A stretch of 64,000 nucleotides of DNA from Lepturacanthus savala (lineage: Eukaryota > Chordata > Actinopteri > Scombriformes > Trichiuridae): contig CM060470.1 of assembly GCA_030544235.1 (NCBI GenBank), positions 30,768,098 to 30,832,097 on the forward strand, in the 5' to 3' direction. The notes below the pieces were generated by a model. It was not told the DNA's origin, ran no database searches, and worked only from the letters and a program-made list of their open reading frames with translations. This document shows, in pieces, positions 52,270-63,513 of the stretch; within the stretch, counting starts at the first letter, position 1, and the number at the start of each line of letters is the position of its first letter. The translations under genes were made by a program, and so were the position numbers.

Positions 52270-53170
52270 AAAAAAATAAACAGCTTGATGGAGGAGGCAA
52301 TGATGAACCTGCTCCAGAGCCAGGCCGCGCCAAAGTGGTATGTGGCACAGACAGCCTGAAGAACATGTTACGGAAGCTAATTGACGTCAACAGTAAGAAC
52401 TGGGATGTTCTGTTCATCAGGGAGCTCACATAGAGCTCGTCTGGATTCTCCCCCTTTTAGTTGCTCTATAGCTAACGGCCCTGAGGCTTGCTGGATCTGG
52501 CTAAGGCGGCATGGGAACAACATCCATCACCCTACCTGTCCGTGATAGACCATGTGGACCTAATGCAGCAGAGGATGGCTTCTGTCTGGCCCCTGGTCAG
52601 AGAACACCTCAGGACCATACAGGAAGCCCAGGCATGGGTCTACAATTAGGGTGCCCATATCGGGGAAAGAAGGTGCTTGTCCCATAGTAGAGTGCTATCT
52701 GGCCTGCTTCCTGGTCAGATAGCAGGGACCCTATGAAATGGTGAAGAAGGTGGGACCTGTGAAGTATGAGTTAAGATGACCAGGGCAGCCCAAACCTGCA
52801 CAAATCTATCACATCAACCTCCTGAAGAAGTGGCATGAGGCAAGAGAACCTCCCCAGTCAGCCCTAGCAGCAAAACTGGTGAGCCCAGGACTAGAACCAG
52901 CACCCATGGGGCTCTCTCCTCCGAGAACTGACTATCAGGTGGGTCTTTTCTGACCAACCAGGGCACACAGACATAATACAACATGATGTCATCACAGAAC
53001 CCTGAAGAATCATCCGCCAGTTCCCCTACAGGATCCCAGAGGCCAAAAGGAGGGCTGTGGCAGAGGAGATAATGAGTATGCTACAAATGGGGATAATAGA
53101 AGAGTCCCGTAGTGCCTGATCCAGCTTGATCCTGCTTGTCCTGAAACCAAATGGCAGATGGCTCCATTTG
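52270..53170 (+). mobile_element. Ty3/gypsy retrotransposon fragment (integrase end then RT start)
   Basis: Decayed plus-strand pol sequence. From 52360 it resembles the end of the integrase core (SLKNMLRKLID, SSSGFSPF, GLLDLAKAAWEQ, VREHLRTIQEAQAWVYN), then GPYEMVKKVGPVKYELR and QIYHINLLKKWHE (52725-52840). After a linker comes QFPYRIPEAKRRAVAEE with MGIIEESRSA (53018-53115), the beginning of a gypsy reverse transcriptase. Stops and frame changes throughout; no LTRs found. Integrase before RT is the order of the Gmr1-like group. Confidence 0.75.
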
Positions 53171-53171
53171 C

Positions 53172-53262
53172 AAAAACGTATTAGCATGTGTTTTTAAATT
53201 TTAAACCCTTTTTAAGAGAGTTAATCTGGTACCATTTTTGTCACTGACCCATATATTGACGC
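53172..53262 (+). repeat. Right end of a GGGTCAGTGA-family MITE
   Basis: Ends TTTTGTCACTGACCCATATA, matching the right end of the element at 21050-21422, with similar AT-rich sequence before it. It abuts the gypsy fragment. Confidence 0.5.
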
Positions 53263-53539
53263 CTCAAATAAAACCCAGATAAAATATTGGATCTTTAAGA
53301 TCAACAAATTTAATGAAAAGAATCCTAATAATATTAGTATTATTTGTTTTGTGTTTATTGACTTTATTTTTATTTATTTAGGATTTTGCTATTTTGTTTA
53401 AGGTTTTGGTTGTAATTCTATGGTAAAAATATTAGAGGAGGGGTCGAGCTTTAGTCCACACTGCAGGTCAATGGGTGTTTATAATGCATCCAAAACCTGC
53501 CACCAATATACACAAAAAAGATATCACTGCCCCTAATTA

Positions 53540-54460
53540 GGTAACCCCAGAAATAATATATGCCAGGAGATGGGTCTATACCCAGGAGTGAAAACAAGAG
53601 GAGCAGAAAACTGACACCATGGTGGACACATGAGTGTTGTCAAGCTATTAAAAACAGGAATAGAATATTCAGGCATCTTAAAAGATGTTCTAATATGTAG
53701 CATTTGATTGAGTATAAGAAGATGCAGGCAGCAGTGGGAAGAATAATACTTCAAGCCAAGAAGAAGTTGGAGACATTTTAGCAATAAAATGTGAAGAACA
53801 ATGCCTGGGGGAGAGGTATGGGGAATGATTAAGAGGATTGGAGGAGACATAATTATCCATTCATGACATCTGAGGAGGACACGGCAGTCTGCCATAGGGA
53901 TAAGGCCAGGGAAAGAACACTGAGTCAGCATCCAGGTGTGTCAGACAAAAGGGAAGAAACAGACAGAATAATTCAACGCGCATCTCATACTTTGGCCAAG
54001 ATGACGAGACCAATAAAAGTTATAAGACAACCTCTCCACAGGGAAAGATCTAATCTTAGGGAAGGATCATTATTAAAATAGCTGCAGTGACTGCATGAAA
54101 AGAAGCACTAGTGGTTTCCAATTAGAATGCCTGGTAAGGATCTGTCTGAACCCACTAAGCATTAGTATCAAATGTATGCAAGATAATGGAAAGGATGATA
54201 AGAGAAAGGCTATTGTATGATCTTGAGGAGAGAGAAATGCTAGCAATCAGAGCAATGCAATCAGGAAAGTTCAAGGAGCATTTGAGGAGGTTGTGGAGTG
54301 GGGTCTTGATTGGGGGGTGCAGGTTCTCAGTGGAACAAAACTCAGTCTACTTCGCCATTGGTACAGAAAATATATTTATATTGGAGGCACATGATGATTA
54401 TCAATTTCTAGTTGTTGTCATCATGGTCTGTCATATATATGATGTTAAAAGTTGAGCCCA
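53540..54460 (+). pseudogene. Degraded LINE reverse transcriptase fragment (possibly I/Nimb-like)
   Basis: Broken plus-strand frames include MERMIRERLLYDLEERE (54186-54236), like the RT segment that precedes the QSGFR motif in I/Nimb-type LINEs, and a later WGLDWGVQVLSG-like piece (about 54300-54335) resembling the WGFRFSV motif. Upstream basic, Trp-rich segments fit the same ORF. The clade is tentative. Confidence 0.5.
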
Positions 54461-54509
54461 ATGCAGGAGATAAGACACTTTGAATGAATTCATTGTACTG
54501 TGAGAGGGA

Positions 54510-56104
54510 GAGAGTAGGCTGACTCACAGTGTAACAGTCTGTAGAGTAGGATGACTCACAGTGTAACAGTCTGTAGAGTGGGCTGACTCACAGTGTAACA
54601 GTCTGCAGAGTAGGCTGACGCAGTGTAACAGTCTGTAGAGTGGGCTGACTCACAGTGTAACAGTCTGCAGAGTAGGCTGACGCAGTGTAACAGTCTGTAG
54701 AGTAGGCTGACTCACAGTGTAACAGTCTGGAGTAGGCTGACTCACAGTGTAACAGTCTGCAGAGTAGGCTGACACAGTGTAACAGTCTGTAGAGTAGGCT
54801 GACTCACAGTGTAACAGTCTGCAGAGTAGGCTGACTCACAGTGTAACAGTCTGTAGAGTAGGCTGACTCACAGTGTAACAGTCTGGAGTAGGCTGACTCA
54901 CAGTGTAACAGTCTGCAGAGTAGGCTGGCTCACAGTGTAACAGTCTGTAGAGTAGGCTGACGCAGTGTAACAGTCTGTAGAGTGGGCTGACTCACAGTGT
55001 AACAGTCTGCAGAGTAGGCTGGCGCAGTGTAACAGTCTGTAGAGTGGGCTGACTCACAGTGTAACAGTCTGCAGAGTAGGCTGACTCACAGTGTAACAGT
55101 CTGCAGGGTAGGCTGACTCACAGTGTAACAGTCTGCAGGGTAGGCTGGCTCACAGTGTAACAGTCTGTAGAGTAGGCTGACTCACAGTGTAACAGTCTGT
55201 AGAGTAGGCTGACTCACAGTGTAACAGTCTGCAGAGTAGGCTGGCTCACAGTGTAACAGTCTGTAGAGTAGGCTGACGCAGTATAACAGTCTGTAGAGTG
55301 GGCTGACTCACAGTGTAACAGTCTGCAGGGTAGGCTGGCTCACAGTGTAACAGTCTGCAGAGTAGGCTGACTCACAGTGTAACAGTCTGCAGGGTAGGCT
55401 GACTCACAGTGTAACAGTCTGCAGGGTAGGCTGGCTCACAGTGTAACAGTCTGTAGAGTGGGCTGACTCACAGTGTAACAGTCTGTAGAGTAGGCTGACT
55501 CACAGTGTAACAGTCTGCAGAGTGGGCTGACGCAGTGTAACAGTCTGTAGAGTGGGCTGACTCACAGTGTAACAGTCTGTAGAGTGGGCTGACTCACAGT
55601 GTAACAGTCTGCAGGGTAGGCTGGCTCACAGTGTAACAGTCTGTAGAGTAGGCTGACTCACAGTGTAACAGTCTGTAGAGTAGGCTGACTCACAGTGTAA
55701 CAGTCTGCAGAGTAGGCTGGCTCACAGTGTAACAGTCTGTAGAGTAGGCTGACGCAGTATAACAGTCTGTAGAGTGGGCTGACTCACAGTGTAACAGTCT
55801 GTAGAGTAGGCTGACTCACAGTGTAACAGTCTGTAGAGTGGGCTGACTCACAGTGTAACAGTCTGTAGAGTAGGCTGACTCACAGTGTAACAGTCTGTAG
55901 AGTGGGCTGACTCACAGTGTAACAGTCTGTAGAGTGGGCTGACTCACAGTGTAACAGTCTGTAGAGTGGGCTGACTCACAGTGTAACAGTCTGTAGAGTG
56001 GGCTGACTCACAGTGTAACAGTCTGTAGAGTAGGCTGGCTCACAGTGTAACAGTCTGTAGAGTAGGCTGACTCACAGTGTAACAGTCTGTAGAGTAGGCT
56101 GACG
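54510..56104. repeat. Minisatellite, about 50 tandem 30-32 bp units carrying AP-1 motifs
   Basis: The standard unit is 32 bases and contains GTAACAGTCT, then GTAGAGTAGG or variants (GCAGAG, GCAGGG, GTGGG), then CTGACTCACA. Some units lack two bases at one of two places and are 30 long. Counting along the array I find about 50 units. About 34 keep TGACTCA, the consensus AP-1 (Fos/Jun) site; the others read TGACGCA, TGGCTCA, TGACACA or TGGCGCA. The array ends at GACGTATAATACG near 56101. It lies between morc3 and chaf1b, about 1.1 kb upstream of the chaf1b first exon, and codes for nothing on either strand. Confidence 0.95.
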
Positions 56105-56289
56105 TATAATACGTAAAAACTATTACAGTCTCTGTATACAAACATCTAATAACCTTGACAAGAAATCACTACACCATCATTATTGAGTAGTGATAACTTG
56201 ATTTTATATGTAAATATAGTCCTATGATTGCAAACAAACAGTGGCCTTTTGGCTAATTCTAGCACATTTACATGTTAAATGTTAGATGT

Positions 56290-56585
56290 TACATGTTAGC
56301 TCACAGCAGGAAGGTCACAGGTCCAAGGCCTGGAGCTGGGACCTTCCTGTTTGAAGTTTGCATGTCCTCCCTGTGTCTACGTGGGTTTTCTCCAGCTCCC
56401 TTCCACAGTCCAAAAACATGCTTAGGTTATTATAGACTCTAAATTGCCCATGTGTATGAGTGAAAGGTGTGTGTGTCCCAGGACAGGCTGGTGACCTGGA
56501 GTGTATCCCTGCCTGAAGTACGCTGGGATTGGCTCCAGTAGACCCCTGTGACCCTAGTGAGGAATAAGTGGGTATAGAAGATGAC
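56290..56585 (+). repeat. SINE-type repeat copy 2
   Basis: Full-length or nearly so: a head with CTCACAGCAGGAAGGTCAC, a conserved body (GAAGTTTGCATGTCCTCCC; CCACAGTCCAAAAACATG; GCTGGGATTGGCTCCAG) and a tail (GGAATAAGTGGGTATAGAAG). Same family and strand as 58565-58911. Confidence 0.8.
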
Positions 56586-56589
56586 GGTA

Positions 56590-57065
56590 ATGTCCCTGTC
56601 CAAATAAAGCAATAAAATAAATTTGTCAACATTAAATGTTGCTTACATTTACATATCGATGTGTCAGTACATTTATACAAATAATATACATATATTATAA
56701 ATATAACAATCTGAATTGGACCATTTTATATGAAAAATACTTTTAATACCTTAAAGTCTTTGGAGAATTTAGTCATTGCTGTATTGCTACATTTACTTAA
56801 GTAAAAGATCTGAGTGCTTTTTCCACAATTAGTTAAAAGTGTTATATGGGAAAAAAATAAATGTGGCAAGAAATGAAGGACAGAAAGGAGGAAGGGAGTG
56901 TATCAAATTCAGAAGTGTGTTAACAGGGTTGGGAGTGGACACTGGTCAGGCACTGTGCACTAAATACAACTCTGTGGTTCTGAGTTGTAGGAGGGACACA
57001 GGATGACAATAACCTGAGGGAGTTGTTTTTCCAGGCATTTGATAAGGGGTCTGGTGTGAGCCACA
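56590..57065. other. Spacer upstream of chaf1b
   Basis: No gene or clear repeat seen between the SINE and the CTCF-bearing repeat at 57070. Confidence 0.5.
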
Positions 57066-57069
57066 CTAC

Positions 57070-57142
57070 GGACCAGTAGGTGGCGCTAATCTATCATCGA
57101 ACTTGATGCCGCCATTAAACAACAATAAAAAGAAGAAGAAAA
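57070..57142 (+). repeat. Dispersed repeat 3' end carrying a CTCF-type motif
   Basis: CCAGTAGGTGGCGCT at 57073-57087 fits the CTCF core consensus (CCASYAGRKGGCR). The sequence after it (GATGCCGCCATTAAAC, then an AAGAAGAAG run) matches my memory of a very abundant fish repeat that starts with this motif and ends in AAGAAG. So the CTCF site was probably brought in by a repeat. Confidence 0.6.
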
Positions 57143-57171
57143 GGTCACCGCCTTTTTTTTTGCTATTACGT

Positions 57172-57257
57172 CCAATCACAGCAGCGTCCTCGAACGGAAG
57201 TTGTGAACGAAACATACGCGGGAAATTACTGAAGTTTTCAGGTGGACAACAAAAAAG
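57172..57257 (+). promoter_or_regulatory. chaf1b: chaf1b core promoter and non-coding exon 1
   Basis: CCAAT box at 57172-57176, an ETS-like ACGGAAGT near 57194, and GCGGGAAA at 57218-57225, which read on the other strand is the E2F consensus TTTCCCGC. The exon ends at a donor (AAG followed by GTAAGC) at 57258. An E2F plus CCAAT promoter suits an S-phase gene such as CAF-1 p60. The exact start site is unknown. Confidence 0.65.
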
Positions 57258-57664
57258 GTAAGCCACGGCAAATAATTTCTAAATAACTTGGTTCAACTAA
57301 TACAACTGATACAACTTCAGCCCATGTGTGTCTGTAACGTACAGGCTCAATTAAAGCCACTTGATGTATTCATCAACGTTATCTACAAAACAACGAGCCC
57401 GGCTGAAGTTATTGCTAACGACGTTAGCTTGCTGGAACAATCAGGCGCAGTGACTGCGGTCAAAGTATTTGTTTTATTTATATCTATTGTCATATGTAGT
57501 CATATGTGAGTAATACGGTATTGTCTACAGGTAGAGATATAGTCATGTGTGACATCTACTGAGCTAGTATCAGTCAATTTAAAACGGCAACGTTATGAAA
57601 TAGCCGTTTATAATAATAATAATGACTGCTTATTTCCCCCCTGAAGTCGGTGAATGCTCTAGAA

Positions 57665-60334
57665 ATGAAGGTGGTAACGTGTGAGATCGTGTGGCATAAC
57701 AAGGAGCCCGTCTACAGCCTAGACTTCCAGCACAGCAGTGATGGACGCACTCACCGTCTGGCCACAGCTGGAGTGGACACCACCGTCAGGGTGAGTGGAC
57801 ATGGAGGGTTGAATATCTCTCCAATACTCTCTACATAAGCCCCGCCTTCATTATATTCATTCATCATTATATTCGTTATATACATAGTTTTAAGTAAGAG
57901 TGCTAAAGTGAAAATGTAACAATATCTTTAGATCTCTGATGTTAATACACAGACACTGAAATAAGACCACTCTGTAGTGTTGATAAATGTGAACACGTCA
58001 TTTAGAAAAGGCTCCTTTAAACATGAGGGGGAAAACACTTCTCGTTGCAACTCTGCCTGCTGTCATGGTAGCCTTAAATTACCTGTACTTGTTATTTTTG
58101 TACAACTCAATATATGTATTAATGTTATTTTTTAAAATGATATGATAGTGATGATAATGATAGCAATATATATGAGTGACAACTTAAGAAGGATTTTTCA
58201 TCTGGATGGATGGACAAAATCAATAAAGAATACACCTCTTAACAATTATATTTTGTTATGGACCATTTTTGGTTTTACAAATGTTGCTAGTGATTTCTTT
58301 TAATGATTAGTGGATTCTGAGGTCTGGAGCTTGCATTAAATAGTAATACATTAGAGACAAACTGAGGCCTTTATTGGGTTGAATAACAAGCAGTAAAATA
58401 CTTTGATAGGTAAGAGAACCTTGATGGGTAACAGAAACTTGATAGTTCTGCAAGGATTACAATACTATATGTGTGACAAAAAACAAGTCACCTTCAAACA
58501 TCCTTGCGGATATTAATGCAGTCTTACGTTTGAAAAGTATATAATTTGCAAAACACATCTGAATGTTGGGTGACACGGTGGAGCAGGGGTTAGTGCTGTT
58601 GTCTCACAACAAGAAGGTTGCAGGTTCCTGGTCTGGGACCTTTCTGTGTGGAGTTTCATGTTCTCCCTGTGTCTGCGTGGGTTTTCACCAGGTTCTTCAG
58701 CTTCCTCCCACAGTCCAAAAACATACTGGGGTTAATTGGAGATGCTAATTTGCCCCTAAGTGTGAGTGTGTGTGTGAGTGAATGGTGTGTATGCCCCATG
58801 ATCGGCTGGAGACCATCTGGGGTGTATTCCTGCCTCTCGCCTTAAAGTGCTGGGATAGGCTCCAGCAGACCCCTGCGATCCTAAAGAGGAATAAGCGGGT
58901 ATAGAAGATGAAAGAACATGTGCATGTTTAAAATAACTTGCTTTATAACTTACTTTATTTTACTTGCAACAACTGTTTACAAAGTGTGTTTAATGTGCTT
59001 TTGCCCTGCTGTTGGTGTAGCTGTGGAGGGTAGACATGGGCCCTGATGGGAAGGCAGTGGTGGAGTTTCTGTCTAATCTAGCAAGACACACCAAAGCTGT
59101 CAACGTTGTGCGCTTTAGCCCCAATGGAGAGATGCTTGCCTCAGGAGGAGATGGTATGTTCTATATAATACACCTATTAATATTAATGCCTGCTATTTTA
59201 AAGGGACATGGTAAAGTTGGTGCAATGTAAAATTTTATAGGGCACAGGTAAAATACGAACCCCGTTTTCCAAAAAATTGGAATATCATTGAAAAGTTTAC
59301 TCATTTCCATAATAGATTATAGATTTAGGGCCCACAGATTTTTACGTAATCTGGGCTTCCAGCTCATAAAACCCATGAAAACAGAAATTTAAAAAATTAG
59401 AATACCGTGAAGAAGATCCGCCCAAATTTTCCAAACTTTTGCATCCGGGAGATGGGCTACACCTGTTGGGTTCTTTGGGTCAAGCCACTTCTGAGCCTGA
59501 GCCAACATAGGAAGTGTCTTACCTGGGCCAAGGAGAAGAACTGGGCTGTTGACTCGTGGTCTTCTTGTCTGATGAAAGTAAAGTGTGCCTTTCATTCGGG
59601 AATCAAGGTCCAAGGGCTGAGAGGAACATGTGCGAGGAACAGAACCCCAGTTGTCAAGTCTGAAATATCCAGTCAGTCATGATTTATGGTGCAATGTAGC
59701 AGGTGTTGATAAACTCTCCTTTCTAAAATCCTACCTCACCGCAACATAATACCAGAATATTTATAGAGGACTTCATGATTCCTTCTGCTGAGGATCTGTA
59801 TGGAGATGTGTCTTCCAGCAGAACCTAGTCCCCTATAATAACCGAGCACCAAAACCTGGTTTAATGCCCATGCTATCACAATGCCTGACTGGCCAGCTAA
59901 CTCACCAGACCTAAACCCCACTGAGAATCCATGTGCTATTATCAAGAGGAAAATGAGGGGAACAAAGAAGAGCTGACGGCAAGCACCAAAGAAATATAGG
60001 CTTCCATAATTCCCACACAATGCCACGGTGAATCGAGGCAAAGGGATTCCTAACCAAGTATTGAACATTGACATATCATTTAGAAAGAACCATATTTGCT
60101 TCATTTTATGTTACCCTAATTTCTTTTTTTCTACAAAAATTGAGAACTAAATGGTGATTTCTTCACAGTATTCTAAATGTTTAAATTCCTGTTTTCATGG
60201 GTTTTTAGAGCTGGAACCCCAAAATATGTAAAATAAACAAATACTTGAAATCATTTAAATGGTGGGCTCTGAATCTATAATCTATAAAAGATGAACCTTT
60301 TTAACGGAATTATGGAAATGAATAAACTTTTCCA

Positions 60335-60384
<50 letters not shown>

Positions 60385-63300
60385 GAGTCTGTATTTACAA
60401 AAGGGAAAAAGAATTTAAAAATGGCAGCATCTAGTTACGCCATGTTGTTGACAGATGCAGCGATCCTGCTGTGGAAGCTCAACGACAGTAAGGAGCCTGA
60501 TCAGGCCCCAGTGTTCCAGGAGGATGAAGATGCTCAGCTCAACAAGGAGAGCTGGTCTGTAGTCAAGACACTAAGGTACACAATAACAGCAACTGGCTCA
60601 CTCTCATAACTCTGAATTCAGAATTAACCTCTATTCATTAAGTGAATAGGCTGTTTTTCATTATTCATTAGTAGGAGAAGTACTGACTACAGTACTTTGT
60701 ATGCATAGCAGTTTGTATTCTTTCTTGAAGTATCATGGACCACATGTTTTAGCATTTTGTATTCTTATATATATATATTTTGTATATTTTATTTCCGGTA
60801 TTGTTCTCAATTTTATGAGATAATGATGCACTTACTTGCATGTTGTGAATGATTTTGTGGTTCAATATTTTTAGGGGGCACATAGAGGATGTGTATGACA
60901 TCAGCTGGACCCGGGATGGAAACCTCATGGTGTCCGGTTCTGTAGACAACACTGCTATTATGTGGGACATCAACAAAGGTTTGTTAATTTGTCATAAACA
61001 CAGAAGCTATGTGTTCAATGAATTAATTTTAGTGTAATCGGTCACGTTTGTAAAGTATTTTAATTTAAACACAATGTGATTAAAATATGTGAGGATATAC
61101 CTCATTTTAGCTCTGTACTTTTGTTAATTGTTACTCATTTTTGTTTTAGGACAGAAACTGTGCATCTTGAATGACCATAAGAGCTATGTGCAGGGGGTGA
61201 CCTGGGATCCTCTGGGGCAGTTTGTTGCCACTCTCAGCTGTGACAGGTGTGACAGACCACAGATTCAGCCTGTTTAAAACCATACTTGTGTCTATGAGTC
61301 TAAAGCTCATGAAATTATCTGCTGTTAAATGGTTAGTGTCACTATTAAAAGACTTAACATTTTAATTTTCCCTTTCAGAGCAATGCGTGTGTACAGTGCT
61401 CACACCAAGAAGAAGGCCTGTTGTATAACTAAAATGAGCTCCGGGACACCTGCAGAGGGAGAGGTCGGTGTACATTTTGCTTGAAGCCTAGTTTATATTT
61501 CTGCATACGTAGCGATGCCGTCGACGTGATGCAGACCTTGTACATTCTAAGTTCTGCATTGAGGGAATGCCTTGCTCCACCTAATCATTGCTTCCTCTTC
61601 AGTTTTTCCCTTTTGCCTGTTTTTTCTTTGTTTTTTGTACCAGACTTTTTTTTTCTTGTACCAGATTTTTTTTTTTCTTTTGCCTGGCCCTAATACTAAT
61701 ACAGGATGGAGCGGGTGTGTTTGGAGCTCATTGACATCAAAGAGCAAATGCTTTTATTGCAAATGTTGAAGCCGTTTGTGGAGGTGGCATGTACGACCAG
61801 TGCGGCTGAACTGCTCCAATCACAGCTATTGTGTTTTGCATTAACTCGTAGTCTGGATTTTTTGGAGGTGCACATCAGCTTAGGTCTTAGCTACATATGC
61901 AGAAATATAAACTCGACTTTACAGTTAGTGTACAGCTTGATTTGGTCTTAAATTTCTGGAATTGAAATTGAAGATGTACATGGTTACCTACATGTTGTCA
62001 ATACTGGACTTCTCTGCAGGCCAAGCAGTACAGAATGTTCCATGATGACAGTATGAGGTCGTTCTTTCGACGCCTTTCATTCACACCAGATGGGTCTTTC
62101 CTGCTTGCCCCAGGTATATAACACAGCTTCAAACTGTGGCCTTTAACTGATAAAATTCAGTGTTTTGATATGCTAGTAAAATATATATATTTTTTTTAAC
62201 TCAGCTGGATGTGTGGAGGTTGGAGAAAACATCGTGAACACCACCTACATCTTTTCTAGAAAGAACCTCAAGAGGTTTGTATCCCATACTGTGGCATTTA
62301 GGAGTTAAGAGTCAGTTTTGACCTATTTAAATGTTGGTTGTTGTGTACAAACCTTTCCTTTTGTCTTTTAGGCCTATTGCCCACCTGCCCTGCCCAACTA
62401 AAGCTACACTTGCTGTTCGCTGCTGCCCCGTCTACTTTGAACTGAGAACCAAGAAGGGAGAAGGCAAGGACACCTGCCCCATTGGTTAACAGTCACGGAC
62501 GACTCATAAAGCTGCTTTTTCTTCTTTTTTATTGTTTGCACCCTGGTAGTTTTACTTGTATGTTTTCTTCATTTTCTCCCTATTTGTGTTCACAGATGGT
62601 TCTATCCAGGCCCTTCCCAGTGTGTTCCAGTTGCCGTACCGCATGGTGTTTGCAGTGGCATCTGAGGACTCCATCTTCCTGTATGACACGCAGCAGTCCC
62701 ATCCCTTCGGCCTCGTGTCCAACATCCACTACCACACACTCAGTGATCTAACATGGTAAAGTAACACAGCAGTGCTAAGAGCCCAACACACAATCATTCT
62801 AGTTGCACACATAAAGCAATAGAAAATGGACTTGGAAAAGTAAGTGAAACACAAGCTATGAGGAGATGTAGACAGCCGCATCAATTTAAAGTAGAAGGTA
62901 TCAATGGCCACCCTCTGTTCTTCCTATTCAGGTCACGTGATGGTTCCTTCCTGGCAGTGTCCTCCACTGACGGCTACTGCTCCTTCCTGTCCTTCTCTCC
63001 TGGTGAGCTGGGCAGGCCACTGAAGGAGCCACCCACATTGGAGGTCTTTGTCCCAAACAGCGGTGTTGAGAAAAAGGGCAAGAAGGCAACCAGGAATTCC
63101 TCTCCTGTGTCCCAAGCATTAAGTTCCGCAAATACTCCTACAACCCAAACCTGCCCAAGCAAAGACACCCCTTCTGTGCCCCTCTCCTCTGTTACCTCCC
63201 CAGAGGAGAAGAAGAGCACCCCAAGTGCCAAGCCTAAACCTCAGCAGCGCAGGATCACCCTAAACACCCTGGAGGGCTGGGGGAAGCCCGCTGCTCCAAA

Positions 63301-63513
63301 AACCACAGCCTCATCAGCTCCTCAGACTCCCACATCTGGAAGCACAAGCGCACCCTCTACTCCCCAGTCACGTACCACCCCCAGTAACTCCTCAAAAACC
63401 CAGCCAAGGATCACCCCCCTCACCCCCTCTACGCCTAAAGTCCACAACAGTGGTAACACTTCTATGCCCACGACTCCTAAGGGTGCAACCACACCAAAGG
63501 GGCCTGTCCCAAG
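57665..63513 (+). CDS. chaf1b: Chromatin assembly factor 1 subunit B (p60), 3' end beyond window
   Basis: Exons: 57665-57790, 59021-59153, 60455-60575, 60875-60978, 61150-61246, 61379-61463, 62020-62113, 62205-62274, 62372-62463, 62596-62755, 62932-63513; about 554 codons, with at least one more exon to the right. CAF-1 p60 is a WD-repeat histone chaperone subunit that deposits H3-H4 on newly replicated DNA and binds ASF1. The start MKVVTCEIVWHNKEPVYSLD matches human. WD-propeller blades run to about residue 390 (HTKAVNVVRFSPNGEMLASGGD; VYDISWTRDGNLM; SYVQGVTWDPLGQFVATLSCD; SDLTWSRDGSFLAVSSTDGYCSF). The Pro/Ser/Thr-rich tail holds RRITLNTLEGW, equivalent to the human B-domain RRVTLNTLQAW that binds ASF1. 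The exon ending 62463 uses a GC donor or else extends to a GT at 62485. Introns hold a SINE, a Tc1 relic and a Harbinger-like piece. Confidence 0.96.
58565..58911 (+). repeat. SINE-type repeat copy 3 (best preserved)
   Basis: Lies in the first coding intron of chaf1b. The head GGTGGAGCAGGGGTTAGTGC fits a tRNA-like A box and GCAGGTTCCTGG a worn B box, so the family was probably made by RNA polymerase III. The body and tail match copies at 4925 and 56290. Confidence 0.8.
59262..60340 (+). mobile_element. Decayed Tc1-like transposon with long inverted repeats, third family
   Basis: The left terminus (59281-59334, with AAAAGTTTACTCATTTCCAT and AGATTATAGATT) is the reverse complement of the right terminus (60270-60340), so inverted repeats of about 60-70 bases flank it. 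Between them, broken frames resemble a Tc1 transposase: LTWAKEKNWAV (about 59520-59555), FMIPSAEDLYGD (about 59770-59805), SPDLNPTENP (about 59905-59935). An AT microsatellite follows the right end. The element lies in chaf1b between the exons ending 59153 and starting 60455. Confidence 0.8.
60336..60380. repeat. (AT)n microsatellite
   Basis: About 22 AT units exactly at the right end of the Tc1-like relic, where a TA target site would be. Confidence 0.95.
61485..61920 (+). repeat. Possible PIF/Harbinger-derived fragment
   Basis: The start GCCTAGTTTATATTTCTGC with nearby CGTAGCGATGCCGTCGACG resembles the terminus of a common fish Harbinger-like element. A short frame at about 61706 (MERVCLELIDIKEQMLLLQM) has the look of the start of its encoded protein. 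In a chaf1b intron. Family call from memory only. Confidence 0.4.

Noticed and set aside
53863..54455. Plus-strand frames as a host gene between morc3 and chaf1b
   Set aside because: Short, broken, and similar to LINE reverse transcriptase segments.
54510..56104. Regular array that looks like a CRISPR array at first glance
   Set aside because: There are no unique spacers: the whole 30-32 base unit is repeated with point changes. The genome is vertebrate and no cas genes occur. It is a minisatellite.
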